NCBI GenBank assembly: GCA_022605955.1
Contig: JAKCOZ010000020.1
Coordinates: 2,035,001 to 2,099,000 of the forward strand
DNA from: Rallus limicola
Taxonomy: Eukaryota > Chordata > Aves > Gruiformes > Rallidae
Reading direction: 5' to 3'
DNA: 64,000 nt
Below are positions 48,316-64,000 of this stretch, in pieces. Each line of letters starts with the position of its first letter. Position 1 is the stretch's first letter. The translations under genes and the position numbers were made by a program. The notes under the pieces were generated by a model. That model worked only from the letters and a program-made list of their open reading frames with translations. It was not told the origin of the DNA and searched no databases.

Positions 48316-49487
48316 TCACAAGCGGGGCTGTGGTGGGCTGACCTGCTTCTTCTCCTGGAGGATGCTCCCGAAGAGCCTGGCTGCTGCCATGGCACAGCCC
48401 CAGTGGATGGTGATCCCAAACCCACCGTGGCCGTAGTTGTGGATGACCTGGGGGAGGAGAGAAGGGAAAGCACTGGGAAAGCTGCACTGGAGCCCTCTGG
48501 GACCAAGGGTGGTGAGGAGCCACGGCAGTGGCTGGGAATGTCCTTGGTGTATTCAGATTGGGAGTGCCAGGCACACAGCTCAGTGACCCGCTGCTCTATC
48601 CCTGCCTCCAAAAGCTGCTACCTACACAGGGGCAGCTGACTCTGTCAGAGCCCCACGGCAGGTCCAGCCCCACCAGTGTCCCTCTGTGCCCCCACCCCCT
48701 TGCACTCTGCACTGTTTCATTCTGCTCCAGCTGCAGGAGCATTCCCCAGCACCCACCCAAACTCAGTGTCTCTGCCCCTGGCCTGAAGCTGGCTCAGGGG
48801 GTTGCCCATTACTAGAGGGCTGATGGAGCCAGGAGTGAGGGGCTGAAGAGCACTAGCGTTAGCTGGATGGGGGTGCTGCAAAGCCAAGGCCACAGTGACC
48901 GAGGTGCAATTAGCACAGCAGTTAATTGGGCTGGGGATCTGGGGGCTGCACAGGTACCTCTGCCTGGGAATGCCCGTGGCGGATGGTCTCCCTCTCCAGG
49001 CGGACCCAGGGCCGTGCTGGTCTCAAGCCGCTCCACTCCTCCACGATCTTTGCTTTCTGGAAGCAAAAGCCCCTCAGTGCCCACACAGCATTGCTCCCAC
49101 TTCAAATGTCACCCCCCAAAACAGCCCCAAACGAGCTGGGAGGGGTGGAGGGGAGAGGGGGGCTCTGCAGCGAGGGGGGACAGAGCCTCCCCCATCGCTC
49201 CCCACACCGGCTCCCGTGGTGCTGCCAAGGGGCTGCGGGGCAGAACGATTTCAGACCACGTCCTGCAGCAGAGCAGGTGAGGCTGGAGGCAGTGCCAAGC
49301 CCCACGCTTGTGCTGTACCCTCTGTGCACACACAGAGCCCTGGTGACTCCACGTGCTCACCTCACCCATCACTGCCATGGTTCTCAGCCCAGCAGCTGAC
49401 CCCCACGAGTGGTTGCTCTGCAGCAAGCCCTCTGGCTCTCCCAGCTTGCTGAAGGCAAGCAACGTGTTTGCTCACAGAAAGAGCCAG

Positions 49488-49534
<47 letters not shown>

Positions 49535-52500
49535 TGTCCTTGGCACCTGTGCACCCACCTCTCCATCAGCCCCCTCCCCATCTCCCAGAGGTGGGTGCTG
49601 GGTCGGGGTCACCCACCTGCAGAGCCGGGAGCAGCCTGCAGCATCTCTCCCAGATGGTTTTGTGGTCCTGGGTGCTGTTCTCTTCACTCCAGTTGCCGTG
49701 CTGGTAGATCCCTCCCAAGACCGTGAACTCACTCCTGCACCAAAAGCCAAAGGAGACAAATGGCAGCAAGGGGTCCCCAGCCATCCCTTGCCTGGACCCT
49801 GCCTGGGTGATTTAGAGACCCTGCTACACCCCAAGCCTACAATGAGTTCCTGCCAGAGAAACTCCCCCTCCAAGCAGGGAAGAGCTGTGCCTGCATGTTG
49901 GTCACTCCTTATAAATCCTCCCAGCGCCCCAAAGGCCTTTTCCAGGGCAAAACTGAGCCTCTGATTTCACCCCAAAGCAGCTGGGAGGAGCGGGGTGCTG
50001 GCAGCAGGGGACACAGAGGAACATGGATTCCTCCTGCCATCGCCGCAAAGCTCTGATAGACTGATGGAGGGCAAGGGGCAGGATGAGGCTGGGAGGGCTG
50101 GGGGCAACTGTACCTTCTGGGGGCTTCTTAAACCTGGGGGGTCAGCCCTGGGGGGGAGGGCACAGAGACAGAGGAGCTGAATGTCAGGGGGGCAGGATGG
50201 AGCCCCCAGCACTGAGTGGGGATGAGGTTTGCTTTCAGGAGCCAGCCCAGGGCCCAGCTAGGCCAGCTCAAGGTGCAACAGGCAAGGGCAAAGGGACTTC
50301 TGAGTATGTGGGGCCACGGTCAGGAGTCGCTCAGAGCTGGGAGCATTCAAAGTTCCTGTTTACCTAAGGGCTCGTTGCCTAACCCTGGAGTCTGAATGCC
50401 ACAGGAAGGGACAGCTTAAAGTTACAGCTTCAAGCCCCCTCTGTTATGGGAGTGGGGCAGAGGGATGCTCTCCAGAGGAAACAGGCAGGATGAACAGCAG
50501 GCATCTGGTTATTTATCCTGCTCCCTGGGTACCCACACAGGTCACTGGAACAAATCACAACTCCCCTAAGGAAGCTGCTGGTGGGGAGAGAGAAGTGCTG
50601 GAAGCTGATCTCTGCCCTGGCACAGCCACTGCTGCTCAGGAGATGGTGCTTTCCTCTGGGCCAGGCTCTGGTCTGAGCCCTTCTCACCCCTCTGGGGACA
50701 CAGAAATTAGGGTTCTTCCCTGGGGCTGCTCCTGGGTTCATGTGTGGCGGTGTCAGGGAGCTGAACAATGACCTTGGAGGTCTCTTCCAACCTTAACGAT
50801 CCTATGGGTCTATGAAAAGGGACAGGACAGGGGCCACTGCAGCCCTGTGGCTCTGCCTGATCCGAGAAACCTGGAGCAGCCCGGCTCCCCCTCACGTCTG
50901 AGCGCTGAGCTGGGGTCCCCGTGCTCCCTGCGCCCACCACGGGAGCTCCCTCGCTTTGCCTCCCACGCACCAAATCAACCATCCCCAGGGAGGGTCCTGA
51001 CCCAGGCCAGGGGCTGCAGGGGCGGTGCTGCGGGCAGGTGGCAGCAGGGCCCTGCATCCTGCAGCCAGCCCCTGCCTCAGCTGCTGTCACCTACCCCGGA
51101 ATGACATAGGGCGAGTTGTAGATACCAGACTCCATGTCGTGGGTGAGGATGAAATGCTTCACCCACGGGGCCAGGACCTGGGAGACAAAGGGGACAGGGT
51201 GAGGGAGAGCTGGAGCGTGGGACCCCCGGCTCAGGAGCACAGTGGGAAGGATGTGGGCAGCGGGGTGAGCGTGGCTGTCGGGGTCTGCACGTGCTGCCCT
51301 CCCCTCTGCTCAGGCTCTGGGTGCAGCGCTGCCTTCCCTGTGCTGTCACAGGGAGATGACAGGGCAGGTTGGCAAGCAGAGAGCTTCCTACCTGGCCTGA
51401 GTCCACATGTCCCCACCCACCCACCCTCCTCTCCCATGATTTTAGGCCTTTTCATCACTGGCATCACACCTCTGGCCTCCCCCTACCTTCACCCGACACA
51501 GAAACAGGCTGGAGCCCAGGGGGGCCCCATGGCTGAACCAGGATGGGGATCCAGGTCTCCTGTTCTGGCCTCCACGCACAGGAGGCTGTTACACGAGCAG
51601 CGTTTGCTGGGAGGCAGGACCCCCTCGTGGGGCTGGGCCACGAGCCTGTGGCTAACCCCAGGGGCCACATCTCATCAGGTGGCTATCGAATGGCTCCTCC
51701 AGAGATGCAGCAGGGGACACAAGCCACACACCCACCTCACCTTTATGACCTGTCCGCGGCCGGGCTGTAGCTCTGGGTCAGGCTGCAGCTCCCCTGCACG
51801 CACCCCAGTGCAGTTGATTACAACATCCACACCCTGGGCAAACATCTGTGGGGACAGACACAGAGTGGGGAGGACGGCTGCAGGTTAAAGGAAAACCACA
51901 GTGCCCGTGCTGGGCTGCACCTTCACTCAGCGCTGGCTGAGCGTGCCACCCTGTCCCCTCTCCACCATCTCTTGGTGCCCAAGAGCCTTTATCCTTCCCA
52001 GTACACCTTGGCATAGCCTTGTCACTGTCCCCATCACACGTGCCAGGGGACATCCTGGAGCAGCACATGCCAGCTGGAGGTCTCTTCTCCGCTCCAGGAC
52101 AGAGCCATGCCCCCTCTGCCCTGCTCTGCCCCGGCTCAGCGGCTCCACTCACCTCCTGGAAAGACTCAACCTTCTTGTGGAAGAACTTGACCCCTCTCTG
52201 CATTAACCTGGGAACAAGTTCATGTGTTAGCAGCAAATGGGAAGCAGATGCACCATTCAAATCAGTGCCTGTGATTGATGCCCTGGGCAGGAACAGCTTG
52301 CTGAGCCCTGTAATGAGCATCTGTGGTCTTCTTGGTGACTCCTGATGGTCCCCAGCCTCTTCCCAGGGCTGCATTCCTGCCTCCCCTCTTCTTTGGCTCA
52401 TCACACCGTGCTGCAGTGAGCAGAGTGCTCAGCACCCCATGGGTGCTGTCCCAGGGAAGGCACCAGCACCAGCATTTTCAAGCTGAGTGGGTCAGAACTG

Positions 52501-54028
52501 CAGCAGGACACAGGGTACCCACCTAAACTCAGCACCACCTAACTCAACCACTGACCCAGCATGAGAGAAGGACCTGGAATAACACCTGATGTGTGGGATG
52601 AAAAGCCACACTTGCCCCCAACATCCTGCCACCAGCCAGAGGAACTGGAGGAAGAGCAGCTCTTCTGCACCAGCACAACCCCAACCCCGACACCAACCCT
52701 GCAGCAGCTCCACACTCACCTGTTGGTGAGCCAGGGCAGGTAGGTCCTGCACTCCAGCATCAGCGCCGTGTTGAACCAGCCATAGCTGAAACCAGACAAG
52801 GGGAGGAAGCCCTAAGGACCGACAGCAGCTTTGCACGAGCACCCACCTCATTCCTGACAGCTGCTGCGGCTCCAGGACCCCAACTGCCCCTTTTACCCCC
52901 TCTGTTTACAGTGTAAAACACCTTCTGCTGATTTTCTTCCCCCAGAAGAAGGAGGAGCTGGATGGTTTCCACCCTGAGCTGCCACTTTTTTAGTTTGCCC
53001 TGTACTCCTTATTTAAGGGAAGTGGCTGTAACAAACCATGTTTCTCCCCTTCACTGCCCCTGGACAGGGACCACGCCAGGGACCATCCAGCCATAGCCTC
53101 CCTGCTGGGGGAAGCACATCAGGGACTGGCCAGAAAAAGGGCTGCAAAATACCTGTAGCCAGGGAACAGTTCAAGCTCTTTTGGTGTCAAGTTCCTGAAT
53201 CCCAGGACAATATTCTTCCAGGACGGGTCCTGCAGTAGGGAGAGAGGTCAGAGCTCATTAATGAACCCAAATTGCTGTGCCACCATGGGATAGGAGCTGT
53301 GGGGGGGCACAGCCCACCCCCAAAGGAGCACAGGCAGGTGGGCAGCAGTGGCTCAGCCCTCCAGAGGGTCAGTCCTTGGTTCTTATTGCATCAGGGGGCA
53401 TCGAACACACCGTGTCCCAGGCAAAGCATCCCGTGTCCTGGGCAAACTGCCCCAAGACAAACTTGGAAGGGTTTGGGAGCATTTGGAGCATCATGTGGGA
53501 AGCCATACAACCCTGCCCAGCCCCTTCCAGCTCTGAGCTGGAGCCCTTCCCAGCCCTGGCTGCGACCTGCTTCTTACCGGCACCGGCTGCGTGAACAGGT
53601 TGTACCCAGAAAGGAGGAAGAGTCCCATTTCCTTGGCTGCTGGTGAGCCCAGGTGCCCCAGGAGGTGATCGAACGTCTCTTTATTCCAGAGCCTGGGATG
53701 GAAACAGGGGAGTGGTGGCTCCACCAGCCCCACGGAGCCGTGCCTGGGCAGCTCAGCACCCATGGGCATGGTGGGAAGGTGAGGGGATGACACATGGCAC
53801 CAGGCTCTTCCTCCTCCTCCTCCTCCTCACTTACGTCTCCTGCAGGTTGCCGTGGTCGCTCAGGTAGGGCTGCCAGAGGCCGGCCGCCCCGTCGCTGGTG
53901 GTGTGGGGGGTGTAGCGGTCTGCGTAGACCTCCAGCTCCAGGGAGGGCACCAGGCTGTGGTACTGCTCGTGGATGCACAGGGCAGTGGAGAGGCCGATCA
54001 CCCCGGCCCCGATGACGGCCACGCGCAT
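48316..54028 (-). CDS. DAO: D-amino-acid oxidase
   Basis: DAO is a peroxisomal FAD enzyme that oxidises neutral D-amino acids such as D-serine and D-alanine to 2-oxo acids, ammonia and hydrogen peroxide. Ten coding exons join in phase: 54028-53835, 53692-53578, 53229-53153, 52785-52720, 52207-52153, 51845-51741, 51177-51095, 49734-49617, 49056-48958 and 48447-48316. They give 347 residues, exactly the human length. The N terminus has the dinucleotide-binding [11 protein letters not shown] motif. Active-site Tyr224 and Tyr228 ([11 protein letters not shown]) and Arg283 (GLRPARP) fall at the human numbers. The FAD-contact strings [11 protein letters not shown] and [14 protein letters not shown] are present. 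The C terminus is PRL in place of the human SHL peroxisomal signal. The first coding exon starts at 54040 with 12 bases of 5' UTR, so a non-coding exon lies upstream. Identification is firm and the frame is intact. Confidence 0.97.
49491..49533. repeat. (TG)21 microsatellite
   Basis: About 21 uninterrupted TG dinucleotides in the DAO intron between exons 49734-49617 and 49056-48958. It is likely polymorphic. Confidence 0.95.
50735..50818 (+). mobile_element. CR1 3'-end fragment
   Basis: GAACAATGACCTTGGAGGTC, TCTTCCAACCTTAACGATCC and TATGGGTCTATG form a CR1 3' end with minor changes. The copy is heavily 5'-truncated and lies antisense in a DAO intron. Confidence 0.8.
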
Positions 54029-54986
54029 GGCTCCGGCTCTCTGCGGAGGGGAAGGGCACCCCTGGCTCTAACCCTTGGGTGTGCTGCAGCCGTGGGGGAG
54101 CAGCAAAGCTGCAGCTCAGTTCCCCATGGCTGGGTTGCTTCATGGCCTGCAGCAGTGCTGGGGAGAGCAGCACGGCCATCAGCATCCTCCTCACTCCCCC
54201 TTCCAGCAGCCAGCACGTCCACAGGGAGCATCTGCGGAGGGGTGGGTGCACCCACCCACTTGCTTCGTCTCCCATGGGATGGTGGGACCCCTCCACGCCC
54301 TGCTCCAGGGTGCTCCTCAATCTCTCCAGCCCCTGGCACAGCCCATGGGCATGGATGAAAGACGTGGGAAACAGCAGGTGCTTTCCAAGGAGCAAGGCAG
54401 GTGTGATGCAAGGACAGCCACCTCGGGCTGCCTGGAGCTGTGCTGGAACCCCAAATCCTCCTGGCACTGCCTGGAGAACCACTGTTGGCAAACGCTGGCT
54501 GCAAAGAGGCTCTGCACCCCCCACCTCAGACCCCTGACTCATCCCTCTGGATGCAGCATTCCCATCTTGCAGCCTGGGAAAAGCCCCATGTCACTGTCTG
54601 GGCAGCAAGTGGGTGAGGATGGATTTGAGGAAGGGCTGGGGGTACAGAGGTGCGGGTCACCTTGGGATGGGTGCTGGGTACACCGGCAGCGTGCTGGACC
54701 TGGCTCTGGGCAGAGTAAATCCTAGCCCAGGGTTTTATCCAGGGAGGATGAAGCACAGTGTCCCTGCTGCGACAGGCAGCGGGACTGACATTTGCTGGGG
54801 CAGAGGGATGAGTCACGGGGATGGCAAAGCACGGAAGGCAGCAGGAGAGCTGTGCTGCTCCCCATCTGCTGCGGCTGCAGGGACTGGGGCTGCCAGCTCT
54901 ACCTGTGACCACAGGCAGCACCGGGCAAAGGAGGCAACTGCCTCACCGGGCGATAACTAACAGCAACGCAGGTTTCACCCCCTTAC

Positions 54987-55075
54987 CTGCGGGTCTCACG
55001 ATCCTCAGGGCAGCCGCTGCAGTTTTCAGAGACTTCAACAGAGGCACTTTTCTCCAGGCAGCTTGTTTACAGCCC
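54987..55075 (-). other. Candidate non-coding first exon of DAO
   Basis: DAO coding exon 1 begins at a 3' splice site (acceptor AG ending at 54041), so a 5' UTR exon must lie upstream. The donor CGCAG|GTAAGG with exon end at 54987 is the best candidate seen. The upstream limit is not visible, so 55075 is arbitrary. The inference rests only on the splice motif and the position. Confidence 0.3.
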
Positions 55076-57776
55076 AGCAAAGCGCCTGCAGTGCAAGGTC
55101 TAAGTGCCAAGGGCAGCGGGATCACAGCCCGTCCCCCCGCAGCGGGGCCGAAGTCTGCGCTCCCAGCCCGGGGAGGTGGAGGCCCCTGTGCTGCTGGCAG
55201 CCGGCCCCAGAGGGGCAGCTCTGAAAGGAAAATGGGGTCACCGCCATCCTTGGCAATCACACCCTCGCTGACGCTTGTCACCATGGTGACTCCTGGCTGT
55301 CCCATGGGGACACGGGAAGGGGACTCCCCAGCCGCTGGATCCCCGCAGGATGTGGGAGGATCGGATGCTTGGGTGTTGGTTTTCACAGAGTAAGAGGGAA
55401 ATGGCATCGCCTTCCCTCCTGCCAGGCACAGGAGCTGTGTTGCCCAGCTCACCCCTCTCCAGGGTTGGGATGGCTTCATTTCCCGTTTCAGAGCTGGCTC
55501 TCCCTTCACAAACCCACCTGGCTGGGCTCTGGGCTGAAAAGCCAGGTTTGCACTGGTACTGGAGTGACAGCCTAGCAAGCTCAGGCAGCGCTTGGGCTGG
55601 GCTAGGCTTGGCCTGGCTCTCCTTGGCTCAGCTGGGCCTGGCCAGACCCGGCTCTGCTCGGATTGGCCCTGCTCAGTCTGGCTCTGGACAGCCTGGCTCT
55701 ATTTGGATTGGATCTGTTCAGTCCGGCCTGGCTCTGTTTGGCCCAGATCAGCTGGGCCCAGCTGGCAGGGCCTGGCCAGCTTCAGGCATCAAGGAGCTGC
55801 GGTAGGCCCGGCCCACCGCCCCCTCAGCCTTCCCCATCCTCACCCTTTCAAGGAGCCTGTTTTAAATTTAACCCACCTGTATTTAAGTTATTCTTCCCCT
55901 CAGGTCCTGCACTGAAAGCAGGGCTGAACCACCCCTCTAACCACCCCCAGGGAACACACCAGCACACATACCCAGAGGGAAGAAAGCCCTGGGGTTTTAA
56001 TCCTTGTTTTCTTTTCTCCAATGGCTATAAGCAGAAGTTCTCCATTTCAGCTCACACATGTCAGTTTTGTGGCCCTCATTATAAGCAAATAAAGGTATTT
56101 TTCTCAGACTGGAAAGGGTAGAGCACTGGATAGAAGACTAATGCAGATTAGGTGAATAGGATGAAGCAGCAGAGGAGATAAATGAATATCCAGGTGGAGT
56201 CCCTCTCCAGAACACTTCCACACTTAGTTCTGATAAAACAGACAAGGCCTTCACAATAAAATAAAAAGCACTAACACCCAGATAAAACCAGCAAATCCCT
56301 TTTTAAGGGACAGCTGTGCTCTGGTAAAAAAAAAAAACCCAAAACCAACTAAAAACCAATAACTCCCCTCCCTCCAACTTCCAGAAGGAGCCATAAAATT
56401 AGAGGCTTTGGCCAGAAACCAAAGGAGCAAAGGGCTTGACTCCTTGTGTTCCTATAACCACCATATTCCAAAGCCAGTCTCCAAAGGGACTGGGGGAGGG
56501 CAGTGTATTAAATGCTCACACTAATACCCAAATGCCTTGGGAGCCTTGTTCCACCCCTTCCAAGGTGTTCTACAAGCAGGGAGGGCAGGAAGGCTGCTGC
56601 CTTGACTTTCTTCTTTAGCCACCTCCAGAGAGAATTTGAAAGAGAAGCAGAAGTTAAATCCCAGCTGGGGAAGGGAGAGCAGGAGCTCCAGGGATTGCAG
56701 GGTATTCTCCTGAAGGCAGAACAGGAATATTGATTCCCAGAGCCAGTCCTGTACCCTTGCACACACTCCCCTGCTCTGAGCAGCTTGATGGGAGTTAAGG
56801 GTTGGCACACACAGAGTGTGTGCAGTCAGCACCAGCCCCTTGATGTATGCTAAGCTGATCCAGCCTGGGATCTAATAGATGGGCAGACAGCTTCAACTAA
56901 ACCCAGAAATACTCAACCAGCAGCAACACATTCAGAGATCCACCACAGGCAATGCCAGAAGGTTCATGGCTGCACACTGGATCCTAACAGCTCACTGACA
57001 CGCTCTCCTCATGTCTCAACCACAGGTCTGTGAACCACACCTCGGGCAGCAGGAGGCCCAATTACACCCACAGTCACCAATTACACAAGGGCAATACTGT
57101 GAGGAAGGTGTCACCCAAAGGAACAGTCCCATCTTTGGAGACAGGGTTCAGTCCACGCTCCAGGATGCAGCCCTCTCACTGAGTAAGGAAGGAATCATTT
57201 CTTTTAGACTTGCAAAGTTTAAGAAAACACAGAAGATTTGCTTTGATGCCAAAAGAATCCACAGTAACAATGATGAGCTCCTCACCCATGCATGTCCTTC
57301 CACAGGGAAGTTGCAGATGACATGGAAAATAAAGTGAAGAGAGGAATTTAACAGAAAGTCTACAGAGTCATAACACTGAAATACTAATTTTTTTAAAAAG
57401 TATATATTGAAATTCTTTGCCCCATCTTTATGTAGAGATTATACATATTTAAAATACTATTTTCCAGGTAAACATATAATAAAACCATGATTCAAATAGC
57501 AATGAAGATATCCTGCATCACAAGATTCTTTTAGAAAGCTGCTTTCTCATCACACTATTTTCAAGTAGATCAGTCAGCTGAATCAGTCAGTTGTATCAAA
57601 AGCTTCCTCTGCTTTTCCCTACTGCACTGTCTTCCCCACCCAGCTTCTCCTGGGCTTCTGGTTCTGCAAGTACACAAAGCCCTGGTTTACTGGATTCCTG
57701 GTTTTAGAAAGGCCACTTTTTTGTAGACAAAGGGAACTGCAAACAGAAAGGGTTCCATGTCCAGCCACTCATTGGC
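55076..57776. other. Intergenic region between DAO 5' end and PUS1 3' end
   Basis: No exon of a further gene is recognised. A low-complexity stretch at about 55585-55775 is built of loosely repeated GGCTCTG/GGCCTGG words on the + strand. The remainder is AT-rich and presumably includes the PUS1 3' UTR, but I did not find a convincing minus-strand poly(A) signal. Confidence 0.35.
55585..55775. repeat. Degenerate GGCTCTGG/GGCCTGG low-complexity tract
   Basis: Words such as GGCCTGGCTCT, GGCTCTGCTCGG, GGCTCTGGACAG and GGCCTGGCTCTG recur at irregular spacing over about 190 bp. It looks like an old, drifted tandem repeat. Confidence 0.6.

Positions 57777-64000
<6,224 letters not shown>

Noticed and set aside
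49353..49964. 203-codon + strand ORF containing a Cys-Val run
   Set aside because: The run is the (TG)21 microsatellite in translation, and it overlaps a DAO exon in antisense.
51025..51888. 287-codon + strand ORF opposite DAO exons
   Set aside because: It overlaps two confirmed DAO exons and introns in antisense. The translation is Pro/Ser/Gly/Arg-rich with no domain, as expected in GC-rich DNA.
53574..54542. 322-codon minus-strand ORF spanning DAO coding exons and introns
   Set aside because: It reads through splice sites; the DAO parts are in frame only in pieces (the NLFTQ-like end), and the remainder is intron or 5' flank.

Overview
This window is vertebrate nuclear DNA, almost certainly from a bird. 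Genes are split into many short exons with GT-AG introns, introns are compact, and every recognisable LINE is a chicken-repeat-1 (CR1) fragment carrying the typical 3' end related to ATTCTATGATTC. I assembled six genes exon by exon; in each one the reading phase closes across every junction. The protein families are recognised from memory of vertebrate orthologues, not from a database search.

Layout: UNG (-, 41-1895, 3' end outside the window) is head to head with ALKBH2 (+, 2177-3523) across a 281-bp CpG-rich promoter. USP30 (-, 7502-18389) follows, tail to tail with ALKBH2. SVOP (+, 21190-41968) is head to head with USP30 and has a probable 3' UTR to about 45.55 kb. DAO (-, 48316-54028) is tail to tail with SVOP. 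PUS1 (-, 57777 to beyond 64000) is cut at its 5' end by the window edge. The order UNG-ALKBH2-USP30-SVOP-DAO resembles human 12q24.11. PUS1 beside DAO does not match the human order as I know it, where SSH1 is next to DAO and PUS1 lies in 12q24.33.

Functions: UNG and ALKBH2 are two DNA-base repair enzymes, a uracil glycosylase and an alkyl-base dioxygenase, that share one promoter region. That region carries a perfect 12-bp E2F palindrome, an NRF1-type site and GC boxes. UNG keeps the two-isoform design: a nuclear first exon with a PCNA-binding box, and a mitochondrial first exon with its own CCAAT-rich upstream region. USP30 is a mitochondrial outer-membrane deubiquitinase with an intact Cys-His-Ser triad. 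SVOP is a 12-helix synaptic-vesicle transporter-like protein. DAO is the peroxisomal flavoenzyme that oxidises D-amino acids. PUS1 is an RNA pseudouridine synthase.

The rest is introns, UTRs, CR1 fragments, one probable 780-bp solo retroviral LTR in SVOP intron 1, and several minisatellites. I found no CRISPR array, bacterial-type system, tRNA or rRNA, and no evidence of an undescribed system. The observations most worth following are the E2F/NRF1 bidirectional promoter, a GC-AG intron in SVOP, a 35-bp minisatellite of donor-like sequences starting at +4 of a real SVOP splice donor, the LTR, and the altered peroxisomal signal of DAO.
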